From Venturia oleaginea (Eukaryota; Ascomycota; Dothideomycetes; Venturiales; Venturiaceae): a stretch of DNA of 64,000 nucleotides. The position numbers and the translations under genes were made by a program. The stretch lies in the NCBI GenBank assembly GCA_013176395.1, contig JABMLP010000022.1:434001-498000 (forward strand), given 5' to 3'. The notes beneath the pieces are model-generated. The model was not told where the DNA came from. It did not search any database and worked only from the letters and a program-made list of their open reading frames with translations. Shown piece by piece: positions 12,037-24,603 of this stretch (within the stretch, counting starts at the first letter, position 1; each line of letters begins with the position of its first letter).

Positions 12037-15000
12037 TTAGACCTCATGGTGGCCTGAACGTGGAGGTGTCTTCTGCTGGATATCTACTGCTGCATGCTTA
12101 TCGGTCTGTGGCGGTGTCGATTGTTGGACTTCAACTTCCTCTTGCGCGTTCGGGACATCCTCCCCATTAAAAGTGGGCTGATCCACCTCTTGTAATGTGA
12201 CTGTCGTAGCAGATTGCTCAGTCTGCTGGCCATCTTGGGCCTCGCCCACAACCGTATCCACAGGCTCTTTCTTAGGCTCCCTCTTCACAAAATCTTCCAT
12301 CGCCTTCTGTCCTTGATCATTCCTACTGTAGTAATCCTTTATCGGCTTGATCTTTGTCCTGACTCCGTTCTCAAGCCTCTTGACGAATCGACCAGCAGTA
12401 GCCTTACACTCCGTCCTCGTCATGTCACTGGCCCCAGAATTAAGAATCAGAGACATGATATCCCGAACCTCTTTTGTCAAGCTATCGATTTCATCGTTGA
12501 ATGCGTCTACTTTGACGTTCACCACTGCAGCTTTGTGCGCAGCCCGAGCAGCAAACGGGTTCTTTCTCATACCTTCGAGACGTTCTTCTGAGGCGCCTGG
12601 TCCAGGATCTGCAGGTCGAATTGTAAAGTCGAGATCAGAGAAACCGGCATCAACTGCAACGTCTAGCATGCTGAAGTACGCCTCGGTGACTTGCCAGTTG
12701 GTTTTCTTGGTGACATGGAAATGCTTGCTGCTTTGCAGACTAAGCAGCACATGACTGATGGTCATAGGATTTTCAAGAGAGGATTCGAGATGCTTCGCAG
12801 ATTTGAGTGCGAAAGCAAGCGCAAGTTGACGGCGAAAGCGATGACTTCGCGAGCTATAGCAAGGCAGTGCTGAGATGAGCTGGTGCCGAAGTATCGGAGA
12901 TTTGACTGTCTTGAAAAGACAACCGCCCATGTCTAGAATTTCCTGCTCAAAGTCCTCATCAGGAATTGCATGGAGCAGCTTATCGATTGCTGCCTCGACT
13001 CTCACACCGACATGACAATCCTGGACTACGCTGTCATCAAAACTGGCCAGTGCGAGCAGATGAAGGGATCGTTTTCTGGAGTCTAATGGCATGTGAATTG
13101 CTAGGCGTTCTATTAGAGTGACGAGAGCGTGCACACGACTGCTGATGGACCGTTTGTTGATCCCGACGGACTCTTTACTTGCAGGGATTTTGCTGTCGGG
13201 TTTGAAAACCGTTTCGGTGGCGCCCAATCGCTTGAACAGGGAGTCTATTCTCGTCGGCGTGACGATTTGCTCATGTCTTGCAATTGAAGCTTCAAGAACG
13301 TCGATGTATGACTGCACAAGAACCTCTTTCGGTTCCCTGCAAACTTCTTCCATCATCCAGAGCATGATCTCTTTTGGCAGAGTGGTGTGCGCAGCCAGTC
13401 GGGTGAGAAAGCCGGTGGTAATAGCTTGTTGTCTCTTTGCGGGATCGTTGAGTATCGAGGCAAGGTTTTTTTTTGTAGTTTTGAACCTTGGGAAGGCATT
13501 TGTTGTACGCGCCGGCGGCTCTTTGTCAAAGAAGTGCCAAACATCATGATAGTCAAGCACTTCTGTTCTTCTCAAAGCCTCCTTGACTCGTCTGGCATTT
13601 CCCTCGTCGTGGTCCTCATTCTCCACCAAACAAGCCATGGCCGACTCACTCGTGACTATTTGGCCGTTCTGATCCCCTTCATTGTGGCTGTATATCTGCA
13701 GTCTAGATTTTGCAGCTTCTATCCTAGCATCTGCAGCCTTTGCTTGCTTCTCTTCCTGAAGCAAGGCCTGCATGGAGAAAGCGTACTTTTGTTTTGGCTC
13801 TGACTCATCAACGTGTATCTTTGGTGCTAGATTCGGCTTCTTTTTCTTGAAAAGCACACCTACGTCGGGAAGACTGTCCTCTGAGTCGTCGTCAGAGCCT
13901 AAAACCACTTCCTTTCCATGCGAAACAATACGCTTGCTGGGCTGAGAGGACCGAAGAAGAGAGGAGAAAGAGGCAGAGGCCATGCTCGGGAGCGAAAACG
14001 AGGGGGCATGGGTCGCTGTATTCGGGTCTGTTGATGATGGGGAGCTTGATATCTCGCGATCCAGTAAGCTCTTCTCACCGGGAGCTGTTGGCCATAGTTG
14101 CCTGCTGACATCTCCACGAGGAGATAGGACGTCTTCGATGGTCTTGGTAGAGGTAACAGAAGCAGAACGCTGCCTGGGCATTTCCGCAGGTACTTCTAGT
14201 TCAGATGGTTCCAAGGTAGGCGAAATCCGGGAGAGAACAGGAGGATTCTTCCTAGGCGAGGATTGTAACCCTGGGCTTGGAGCGTCTGCTAGGGTGTCCT
14301 TCTTTTTCTTTCTATCCAGCGAGCCTAGAGATGAGTTCGAAGGTGATGAAGATCCAGCAAATCTAAGTGATTTCAGTGTTCGTGAGGAGTTGCTTTTTGC
14401 GATTGACTGCGAAGGCGACGAGGAATTCGAGTTGGATTTTGCATCTCGATTTGGTTGTAATCGCGACGGGGGTGTTCGCGAGATTTCCACGGGTTCATGC
14501 CTCTTTCGTTTCAGTGAGCGCTTGGACGCCAAAGAAGTCTCTGACATTCCCAAGTCCTCCTCATTTTTGCGTGTTTTCTTTTCTTTCTCCTGGTCTGCAA
14601 ATGATGTCTCTCGCTTCTTCGTTGTGGAGGTATTGCGCTTCACCCCAGATCTCGACTCTGGTCGAGGCTCCTGGTGGCATTGTAAGATTCTGGGAGTTGA
14701 AGGCCTGGGCTCTGGTTCCGCGGTTTTGTCTTTACGTGACCTCGAACTATTGCTGGATTTCTGTCTCTTGCTTGGCCTTGATTTGGCTGGCAATGATAGC
14801 GGGTCAAGAGCATTTGCTGCAATTGAATCGCGTTTCCTAGCAATCCTGGGAGAACCATTTAGCTCAATAGGCAATTCCTTTGCCTTCCTCCGCGCAGCTT
14901 CTTTTGTATCGCGGCGACTACTTGCTGCACGCTTCTTTGTTCCAATCGATATGGAAGATGAGGACCCCGTTGACGCACGCGATGATGGAGAGACAGTGCC

Positions 15001-15367
15001 AGCTCTCCTTTTCCCAGCATTGTCTATAGGCCCATGCCGATAGGATCCAAGTGGTAGACCCCTCAACTCTTTTTTGCCAACTTCATATCGCATGTATGTG
15101 GTTTCGATTCGCGCGTCGTCCTGATGAGATACCGGTGTGGGAGGAGTCGTAGAGCGGTAGCGGTCCTGGTAATCTAAAACGTCTTGCTGTAAGCACCATA
15201 CATATTCCGAAGTAGGTTAAGCAAGCAAACATACCTTTTGTGTGATCCTCCTTGGGCGAGACGTAGGACTTCATAGCAGTCACCGCATTGGATACAGCTT
15301 TTGGAACGCCAAACCAACCGCGTATGTCCCCATGTCCTCGCGCGTCCTTCTGGCTAAGTCGCGCCAT
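12037..15367 (-). CDS. Ser/Lys-rich nuclear-type protein with helical C-terminal half; possible Nse6/SLF2-like Smc5/6 factor
   Basis: Two exons, 15367-15235 and 15173-12037, give 1089 residues. The start MARLSQKDARGHGDI is joined in frame to DYQDRYRSTTPP only if the TTTTAG acceptor at 15174 is used. A stronger-looking TTACAG lies 13 bases earlier and would shift the frame. Residues 1-450 are disordered and rich in Ser, Lys, Arg and Pro. From about 450 an acidic stretch (GSDDDSEDSLPDVGVLF) leads into a conserved-looking KYAFSMQALLQEEKQAK helix and then about 400 residues of HEAT-like helices. The C-tail holds several KxEP motifs (VKREPKKEP) that could be SUMO sites. The layout resembles the CANIN region of Nse6/SLF2, which brings Smc5/6 to damaged DNA. 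That assignment is from architecture only and is tentative. The frame itself is certain. Confidence 0.75.
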
Positions 15368-16034
15368 AGCGACAGCTGTGAGATAAAGAATGCGGCCACA
15401 TGCGTTTGCTGGAGGTGGTGTATGATGATTTGGTGCCAGTGTTTGTTCACACTCACAGGTGAGTGAAAGGGTTGTAGCCAATCAGAATCAGCACGCCGCC
15501 AATAGAAAGACGCGATGCGCGTCAACTCTTGATATTGCACGTTAGACATGTCATGATTATTAAATAACGCGCAAAAGGTCGATTTCTGACCGATTCACCC
15601 GGCAACGTTATCCTACACGTCATTTGACTATTGTTGGCCTGCTACCAGCGAGGCTTCGCAGTAAGGCTGTTCAGAAGGCTGTGCCTGGTCAGTCAACAAT
15701 TGAAGTCAACATTGATGCTTTGCAAGATTACAACGGCCACAAATATGGGGTGAACTACAGACTAAATACCAAACCGCAGCTTTCAGGGTGCTAACAAATC
15801 CAGCCTTATCAGAGAGGTATCAATTCGTCTCCTTCCAGGAATAGTATTATGGCTCATTCAAATTTTGAGGGGGCAGTAAAGGTAGCACTTGAACTTTTCT
15901 TTACAAGTCGCCTTCAACAACGTCAAGCTCTGGTGACTTATCTTTGGTGGTTGCTGGAAATCTGTCGGCTTTGACAATGTAGCTGAGATTTTGAATATTT
16001 CTCATGCACAACCCATTTGTGTATGAATATTGTA
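15368..16034. other. Intergenic up to the transposon
   Basis: Promoter side of the minus-strand gene at 15367, then 3' flank of the Pogo element. The target TA duplication ends it at 16033-16034. No gene is supportable. Confidence 0.5.
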
Positions 16035-16080
16035 ACGTATTCCACCACCTGAACCACCACACCACCCAACCCGCCAAAAT
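16035..16080 (+). repeat. Left terminal inverted repeat of the Pogo element
   Basis: Begins ACGTATTCCACCACC and ends CCGCCAAAAT. It is the inverse of 17058-17103 with two mismatches (T/C and A/G in the middle). The preceding TA is the target duplication. Confidence 0.95.
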
Positions 16081-16102
16081 CTCTTGGCACGACCAACTCA
16101 TG

Positions 16103-17023
16103 TTACGACTCTTCAATTTTATCGCTATCAACAATATATTCCAAGTCTGTCGTGCTGCTATCTGATTCAGAAGATATCTCAATATCCTTTTTACACGTTC
16201 GCGCATTGTGCCCAGTCGCGCCGCAGTTCCCACAGCGCCTTTGAATTGGTCGGGCTAATTCTTGACCACTACTACTACGAGCATTCTTTGATCCCTGAGG
16301 CGCAACAGACGCCTCAGCAGCTACCCGCGCTGCTGCAGTCCCATACTCCATAGTACCACCTTGCTGGATCCGCTTTCTTTTACGCGATTTTCGCTTCGTC
16401 ATTACTGCCAATTGCTCTTCAAGCTCGTGGTTTCGTGCAACAAGTAGGGCGTTCTGGTGCAGCATCAATTCAGCGCCTTTAACAAGCTGTGAAAAGCCTG
16501 CCTGCGCAGTAACTGGTGACCGAGTAAAAGACTCACTTACGAGCTTGGATTGGTATCCAAATTCATGAGTATTGCTTGGAGTCTTTGGCTGCCACGGCGT
16601 TTCTAGGAGACGGGGTTCTGGCGGGGTAGGTAGCCGTAGATTGAAGGCTACCTTGAGCTCATCTGAGCGCGTTACGAATCTCTCAGCCCAGTTTTTGCCT
16701 ACTGGCTCTCCACCGCGTATACCCAGTAGTTTATCCGCCATATCTGCCACCTCACACAGCCGGGGCGCAAATCCTCGCGAATTGAGGTCGAGAATATATT
16801 GGATAAGCGTTTGCTCCTCGGTAAGGGTAAGTTTCCGACCGTTTGGTAGTTTTTCGAGGATAAACGGGACTCCTCGGGCGCGATCAGAGAGGTTATGGTG
16901 TTTAACGTTAAAGGCGCGCGCAGCAGCCCGTTGGCTTCGGGATTGGCCGGCTTGGAGGGCTTGGAGGGCAAGCTGAAGTCTTCATTCGTTTTCAAGTAAT
17001 AACGAGTTGTGTTGTTGAGACAT
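16103..17023 (-). pseudogene. Pogo transposase lacking the DDE core; HTH domain fused in frame to zinc-knuckle tail
   Basis: From the ATG at 17023 (MSQQHNSLLLENE) the frame has one TGA at codon 14, then runs open to the stop at 16103 (307 codons in all). It begins with a Psq/HTH region (LQALQAGQSRSQRAAARAFNV) and a CENP-B-type HTH (LTEEQTLIQYILDLNSRGFA, then VGKNWAERFV). At about 16640 it jumps directly from the end of the DNA-binding part (SDELKVAFN) to the Pro-rich C-terminal part (LRLPTPPEP). A basic stretch (KRKSRKRKRIQQGGT) and a CCHC zinc knuckle (CGNCGATGHNARTC) follow, then an acidic end. No catalytic DDE residues remain. The deletion is frame-neutral. An in-frame ATG at 16750 could still yield 215 residues with part of the HTH and the whole tail. 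Confidence 0.85.
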
Positions 17024-17057
17024 AATCAGATAATGGGGGAAGTGGTAGTCTTGGCAT

Positions 17058-17103
17058 ATTTTGGCGGGTTGGGTGGTGTGGCGGTTCGGGTGGTGGAATA
17101 CGT
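17058..17103 (-). repeat. Right terminal inverted repeat of the Pogo element
   Basis: Inverse partner of 16035-16080. The following TA at 17104-17105 completes the target duplication. Confidence 0.95.
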
Positions 17104-17105
17104 TA

Positions 17106-19795
17106 TACATATTTAGCAATGACTTTCGCTCTTAACACAACAGCAATAACTGGACCATATCTTTAAAAACGGTCACCATTCTTAATCGTAATTGGAGTAT
17201 AAAAACGTGGCGTTGGTCAGAAAACCGTCACCTGCCCATTGAAAATGATGAACAATAAGTATGAGACAACTTCGCTGAGTTGAATCTCAAAGCCACTATC
17301 TGAAACTCGGAGGATTCCATCATTTCAGAGTCGAGAACGTCTCGAAGCCACGTCTCACGTCTACAGCGTCAAAGATCTTTAAAATGCCCCCCGCTTCGTG
17401 GCCGGGCACAATTTAGGCCATGGTGGGAATAGAGCGAATCGCATACCGGGCGTATCTCTGTGAGTACATAATAATGCAAGCGTGCTTGATACTTGGTGTC
17501 TGATATCTTGAGACAAGAAAGCAACTTCGTAACTCAGATTCTGGATGTGCAGGGGGCTGCTATCAATTACCTGGTGAAAGCCACAGAACCGTGTGGGAGT
17601 GAATGCGCGATCCGGAAGGCATTGTATTAAGGTGTCGTATTGTGGAATTCGGCTAACATGCATGATGAAGTGTTGGAGCAAACATATCTGTCAACGGGCA
17701 TGTAATTTGCACCTCCAAAGCCCACTACGACAAAGTTTCATCCCATCGGCTTGACTGGTAAGATCGATTAGCATTACTGCACCAACAAACAAATCTACGT
17801 ATGTATTTGAGTGCTGGTGTGCCGATGGAGAAAGGAGATGTGTTGTCGGCAGTTATGGATTACGAAGAGCTCGAGAAACATCCTGGGTAAATGACGGTTT
17901 CTATGGTTGCATGAGGCTGCATGGGGCTAATGAGACCCACAGTATGGTCGATAACAAACGGGATCTTGTGACTATAGGGGCGGTCGTTGGTACCCTCTTG
18001 GTGATGGATTATCCGGTGCCGAGAATCGTCCGTGGTAATAAGAAGACCGATGGAGTTCACGTCACAAGAGAACTTCGCTGCAGGATCTGAGCATCAAATG
18101 TCGTGGAGGCGAGAATTTTATGTCCGGAGATGAGCCGCTCGACCCTGTGCTTTCTACGGAGGTACGGGCTCGGAAGAAAGCAAGAGTTGGTCAGTGTCTG
18201 AAGGATGATGCTGCCAGGGGAAAGTTTCCGCGATCGGCCTAGTTAAAGTGTTGCTCGTTCATTCGTGACGAAGACAACTCGAGTCCCGTCTTCAAAGTTT
18301 AGCCCGTGAGTGATGTCGCTCATTACTGCCAGTCGGGATTCATTTTTGAAAGTTGTCAGAAGTTTACTTGGCGATGTCAGTGTCGAGTTCAGGGATTTCT
18401 AAAGTCTGAACCAACTGTATATCCGGTCAGGTCGAAGGGCACTGAACCGACGGCGCCACATACCTAAATAGAATCAAGAGCGAGCATTTTGGCGAGATGA
18501 AGTTTTACCACAGCATTTCTTTTGCAGGCATTGAAAAGCTTTGAAGCAGCGTCGTGACGAGTTGCAGTTTCAAGCCTGAGCTGCGACGATTCTGGTTCAG
18601 CTTCGCCTTGGTGGTGGTACTAGACCCAAAGACAAAACGGATGCAACCTTTTGTTCGTTTTGTCATTGTTCGGATGAAGCCCGACCGAGGAGACTGCAAC
18701 CAGCGTCTCTCGAGGACGATGACAGCACAAAGTCCCACAGGCCAGACCTGGCCCGTTGGATCATATCACGGCTGGCAGTATTACTCATGGTTTGTAATAT
18801 TTGAGGATTCTAATCCCGGGTTTCCAGATTAATACGCTGGAGCGCAATCGGGTAGCGAAGTTCAAGCATGCACCAAATCGCTGGGGCCCGCCGGACGCAA
18901 TAAACAATATATTATAGCTGCGGTTCATATGCACTACGCACAGCGCAGCAAGTAGGCAGCAGCAATTGGGAGCCATGAAGGATCAAGATGAGTTGTCCAG
19001 AGAAGCAGCGTGGTATAGGAGTGTCTTTGTCAGCGCGGACTCGGCGATCCCAAAAACCGAGAATGAGATTCAAAATGCGTCTGCAAGGAGTGCAGACTCC
19101 GGCAGAGCTGCATGGGGATCATGTATTTACGGTCGAGAACATAGTAGCATTCGGCATCTGAAGATGGAGGTGGGATGAATGCAACTGAGGGAGGAGGATT
19201 GCCATCAGTCGCAATCAATTGCATTGGTGCTCATCATCAACTTGCGTCCAGTTGCCTCTTCTAATGCACGTTTACAAGTATTCTCAAGTCCGCTCGCTCG
19301 GCGTCCGTTGCCCAGCTAGTATCTTTTGGTGCTAGGATGCTAGGAGAGGGCTTGGTCAGCCTGTTGCTGTAAGCACCCCCGGCTTGAAACTTTGCTCTGC
19401 CCTTCCACTCTCCATGTTGGATTAGCACTTGTCAAATCCAGGATCGATATTGGCACATTCATGCCGATTTTGGAAATACCTCTGCCCAAATTTCATCGAG
19501 TGCTTTGCCGATGTTACATGGGCCAACCTTCGACGACGAAACCGTGAGACTCTGCTTCCGCCTTTCCCGACGTTCTCAGGACGACCTCCTTGGGACTTCC
19601 TCATCAACATCGCCACATTACCTTACCCTACGCCCCCATCACCTGCTCGACACCTGTGCTTTCTGGATACTATCGACGATTGAGGCGCGCCGCCATTGTT
19701 CTTCAACAGACCGTCTGCCAATATCCTCATCTCCGCGCTGGCACTGAGCCCTACCGCCTCGCGCAACCGTCCTCGTCCTGAGGAACGGCATCGCG
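17106..19795. other. Intergenic, 2.7 kb, no supportable gene
   Basis: Open frames are at most about 100 codons with no splice partners or recognisable sequence. The last 400 bases before 19796 are pyrimidine-rich (CCTTACCCTACGCCCCC and similar), as expected for the promoter/leader of the flippase gene. Confidence 0.5.
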
Positions 19796-22700
19796 ATGGC
19801 CACTTCCACCGAGGATCCTGGTGAAAGATCCAAGCCCGTGAAAAGAATAAGATGGGCAACCCACAGGGCAAAGGGACAGAAAGGAGACAAGAAAAGAGAG
19901 TCGCTGCTTGCCCGTGCAGTGCATCGCCGGACAAGTTCAAGAGAGAAGCCGGACCCGCCGTTGAAACGAATGAGTGGGACAACAGATGGAGACGGAGGCG
20001 AAGGTGAACCCAAAGGCGAAGATGAGGATGGCAGTGAGAATGATGACGCTAGCGAAGACAATGGCCGGAGGATATTCTTCAATGTCCCACTTCCGGATGA
20101 CGCCAGAGACGAAGACGGGATTCCTCTCGCTCAATTCCCTCGAAATAAGATTCGAACGGCCAAGTATACTCCCATAAGCTTTATCCCCAAGAACTTGTGG
20201 TTCCAATTCCACACTGTGGCCAACATTTACTTCTTGTTTATTATTATTCTCGGCGTAAGTGAACGTGCAGTCCGTACTTGTGCAGCGCTAATCTCATGTT
20301 TTGCCAGATCTTTTCAATTTTCGGCGCGTCCAATCCTGGCTTGAATGCCGTTCCTCTAATTTTCATCCTCTTCGTCACCGCCCTCAAAGACGCTATCGAA
20401 GATTGGAGAAGGACGGTGTTGGATAACGAACTCAACAATGCGCCTATACACCGCTTGGTAGACTTCAACAACGTCAATACCGCTGAAGACTCGATATCGA
20501 TATGGAGGAGGTTCAAAAAGGCCAATACTAGAGCTGTATTATGGGTCTGGAGATCGTGGAAGGCGAAGAAAGGTTCGAAGGGAGGCAAGAGTTATGCTCA
20601 ACGAGCCTTGGACGAATCGCGACCATCGATAGAGACAGCCAGACCCGAATCTGGGCTTTCTCGCCCGACTACAAGAGCAACCTTTCATTCTGTCCGCAGT
20701 CATTCCTCCGATGATGGAGAGGCGATTCAAATGACACCAGTTCCATCTCCACTTCCAGGACAGCGCCCAACTACCGCTGAGAGCTCGGGACACGTCAACT
20801 TCCCAGATTACGAGGACGAAATTCATCCTAAAAGTGGCTCAGCACGACAGCCTGTCGCGCTTGAGGTGCATACTCGATACTCTGGAGATGTCATCAACCC
20901 CAACAAACAAATTCCTGGTAAAGCACGATTTAAGAAAGACGCTTGGAAAAATGTCCAGGTGGGAGACTTTGTTCGTCTATACGAAAATGAAGAAATCCCG
21001 GCAGATATGGTAGTTCTCTCCACCGCCGATACTGACGGAGCTTGCTATATCGAGACCAAGAACTTGGATGGTGAGACCAACCTAAAAGTTCGAACGGCAA
21101 TGCGAGCTACACGAAACGTCAAACATGCGCGGCATTGCGAGCAAGCAGAATTTACCATTGATAGCGAATCCCCGCACGCCAATTTGTACAACTACAGCGG
21201 AGTACTCAAATGGACCGACTACGACAGAATCAACCCAGAGAACCCACCGCGGCAAATGGCAGAGCCCATCACAATCAACAATCTCTTGCTTCGTGGAAGT
21301 TCATTGCGAAATACTGAATGGGCAATGGGTGTGATCGTTTTCACTGGACAAGAAACAAAGATCATGCTTAACGCCGGAATCACGCCCAGCAAGCGAGCCA
21401 AGATTTCGAAAGACCTCAACTGGAACGTCATCCACAACTTCGGTATTCTGTTTCTCATGTGTCTGGTTTCAGGCATTGTCCAAGGAGTTACTTGGGCTCG
21501 CAGTGACACTACGCATGCGTTGTTTGAATTCGGGTCTTACGGTAACAATGTACCTGCGTTGGATGGCTTCATCACCTTCTGGGCTGGCATCATTCTCTTT
21601 CAGAATTTGGTACCAATCTCGCTATACATCACGTTGGAGATCATTCGTACTCTGCAAGCTGTGTTCATCTACAATGACGTCGAAATGTACTACGCGCCAA
21701 TCGACTACCCTTGCACGCCAAAATCGTGGAACATCTCCGACGACGTTGGTCAGATTGAATACATATTCTCCGACAAGACGGGAACCTTGACTCAAAACGT
21801 CATGGAGTTCAAAAAGGCTACTGTTAACGGTGTGCCTTATGGCGAGGCCTATACGGAAGCCATGGCAGGTATGCAACGTCGCCAAGGCATTGATGTTGAA
21901 GTCGAGGGAGCAAAAGCGCGCAAACAGATTGATGGTGACCGCGAAATCATGTTCGAGCGTTTGCAAAGACTTCACAAGAACCCATATTTACGTCATGAGG
22001 ACGTGACCTTTATTGCCCCTGATTTTATTGCAGATCTTGCAGGAGATGGTTCAAGAGAGCAGCAAGAGGCAAATGCGCAGTTCATGCTGGCTCTCGCTTT
22101 GTGTCACACAGTCATTGTTGAGACCACTGGAGGAGAGACACCCAAGATCGACTTCAAAGCCCAGTCTCCCGATGAAGCTGCACTTGTCGCAACTGCTCGG
22201 GACTGTGGCTACACGATGGTTGGCCGAACGGATGACAAACTCGTCGTCAGTGTTCAAGGAGTAGAACGACGCTACCAGGTACTGACAACTCTGGAGTTCA
22301 ACTCTGCAAGAAAACGGATGAGCGCGATTATCAGGATGCCGGATGGTAAGATCATGCTCTTCTGCAAGGGTGCGGATAGCATGATCTATTCGAGATTGAA
22401 GAGGGGAGAGCAAGCAGAGCTCAGACAACAAACCGCTGAACACCTGGAAATGTTTGCTCGGGAAGGACTCCGTACCCTTTGTATTGCCCAAAAGGAACTT
22501 CATGAGGAAGAGTATCAAGAATGGGCTTTACTCCACGATGAAGCCGCTGCCTCATTGGTTGACCGCGAGGAAAAGCTTGAAGTTCTAGCTGATAGAATCG
22601 AACGCGACCTCATCCTACTTGGAGGAACAGCCATCGAAGACAGACTTCAAGATGGCGTACCTGACGCTATTCAGCTGCTGGGTAGGGCTGGTATCAAACT

Positions 22701-24603
22701 GTGGGTTCTCACGGGCGACAAGGTGGAAACCGCGATCAACATCGGATTTTCTTGCAATTTGCTAGACAATGAAATGGATTTGATTGTCTTCGATATTCAG
22801 GACGAGGACATGGAAAGGGCAGAAAAGGAACTCGACAACCATCTTCATACGTTCAACATGACAGGCTCAGATGAAGAGCTCAAGACGGCCCAAACAAACC
22901 ATGAACCGCCAGCCCCTACTCACGCTATAGTCATTGATGGAGAATCTCTAAAGCTGATGCTTGACGAGACCTTGAAGCAACGATTTCTGCTACTCTGCAA
23001 ACAGTGCAAGGCCGTACTCTGTTGTCGTGTCAGTCCAAGCCAGAAAGCTGACGTCGTCAAGATGGTCAAGGACGGATTGGACTGCCTCACGCTCGCCATC
23101 GGAGACGGAGCAAACGATGTTGCTATGATCCAGGAAGCTCACGTCGGTGTCGGAATTGCAGGTGAAGAAGGTCGCCAGGCCGCCATGTCCTCTGACTATG
23201 CGATTGGCCAGTTCCGATTCTTGTGTCGCCTGGTCCTTGTTCATGGGCGATGGTCATACAGGCGACTCGCCGAAACAATCTCAAATTTCTTTTACAAGGT
23301 AACATGTTTGCCCAACTCACTTTCCGGAATACTTGCTCACAATGATAGAATCTTGTCTGGGTTTTTGCTCTCTTCTGGTACCAGATATACGACAACTTCG
23401 ACTGCGCCTATGTATACGATTACACATATATCATTCTCTACAATCTGGCATTTACATCTTTGCCCGTCATTCTCATGGGAGTCCTCGACCAGGATGTTAG
23501 CGACAAAGTATCACTAGCTGTGCCCCAGCTCTATCGCCGCGGTATTGAGCGGAAAGAGTGGACGCAGCCCAAATTCTGGTAGGTTGTTCGTTCCAACACG
23601 ATGTTGGCCATAAACTTACCGTTTTGACAGGGCTTACATGTTGGACGGTTTGTACCAATCTGTCATCGTTTTCTACATGACATATCTTCTGTTCGCCCCC
23701 GCCAACTTCGTCACCGATAATGGGCTCAACATCGATGACACCAAGCGTATCGGAGTGTTTATTGCCACTATTGCTGTCATTGTTGTCAACGTCTACGTCC
23801 TGATGAACACATATCGTTGGGATTGGCTCATGCTCCTTATCGTCGGTATCAGTATTCTCCTCATCTGGTTCTGGACAGGAGTTTGGACATCCACAACATC
23901 AGGTTTCACGTTCCATGGAGCTGCGGCAGAAGTGTACGGCCAACTCAACTTCTGGGCTGTCGTTTTTCTCACCGTCATCATGTGCTTGCTACCGCGCTTC
24001 GCCTTCAAAGCCGTACAAAAGATTTACTTTCCCTTGGATGTCGATATCATTCGCGAGCAAGTGCGGCAAGGCAAGTTCGACTACCTTGACAACTCCTCTC
24101 TAGTTGTCAATGGCACCGAGAAAAAGGTTGACTCGCTGACTTCGCTGTCCGACGAGAACGGCGAAGGCACTGAGATCAAGAGGAAGAGAACTGACGCGCA
24201 CATGTCTGAAGACCTACGGCCTATCTATCCTCCTTCGGTAGCACCTACTACAAACACACACAACCGAACGACAACGGGTAGCGATGGGACCGAATACACG
24301 AATCACTCGATCGAAACGGCTAACCTAGATCGATCAAAGACGCTTGACAGACTGGACAGACCACCTGGCCCAGCAGTGACACCATCGAGGTCCAGACCGT
24401 CATTCGACCGAGCGCGGATGTCTATGGACAGAATCCGGCCAAGTTTCGAGCAGAGCAGAGACTTTACCTCAGCATCTAGATTGATGCGGTTAGAGTCAAG
24501 TCAGTCAGGCGGTGGAGGAGGTTTTCGTTGGGCGAGAAGGCTGACAAGAGCTAGCGAAAAAGGAAGCGAGCATACCAGAAGATCGACGCTCGAAGACGAG
24601 TGA
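19796..24603 (+). CDS. DNF1: P4-type phospholipid flippase, Dnf1/Dnf2 group
   Basis: Exons 19796-20254, 20308-23298, 23349-23578, 23631-24603, giving 1550 residues. Introns are 53, 50 and 52 bases. The product flips aminophospholipids and related lipids from the outer to the inner leaflet of the plasma and endosomal membranes, normally with a Cdc50/Lem3 partner. Signature parts in order are: KNLWFQFHTVANIYFLF leading into helix 1; DGETNLK (about residue 407); DKTGTLTQN with the phosphorylated Asp near residue 642; KGADSMIYSRL; TGDKVETA; GDGANDVAMIQEAHVGVGI near residue 1085. The C-terminal helices are recovered only after splicing introns 2 and 3. A long acidic/basic N-terminus and a Ser/Arg-rich tail of about 200 residues fit Dnf1/2 rather than Drs2 or Dnf3. 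Flippase-kinase control through the tails is plausible. Confidence 0.95.

Larger units (their letters stand above)
16035..17103 (-). mobile_element. Internally deleted Fot1/Pogo (Tc1/mariner superfamily) DNA transposon
   Basis: A 1069-bp element bounded by 46-bp terminal inverted repeats that differ at two positions. It is flanked on both sides by TA (16033-16034 and 17104-17105), the usual target duplication of the superfamily. Inside, on the minus strand, is a transposase frame that keeps the N-terminal helix-turn-helix/CENP-B-type DNA-binding region and the C-terminal tail with zinc knuckle. The DDE catalytic core of roughly 250-300 residues is missing. Full-length fungal members are usually near 1.9 kb with about 550 residues, so this is a non-autonomous deletion copy. 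Near-identical ends suggest it is not old. Confidence 0.92.

Noticed and set aside
13982..15043. 353-codon plus-strand frame
   Set aside because: It is the mirror of the Ser/Lys-rich coding region on the other strand. The minus-strand product has helical, conserved-looking segments and correct splice sites.
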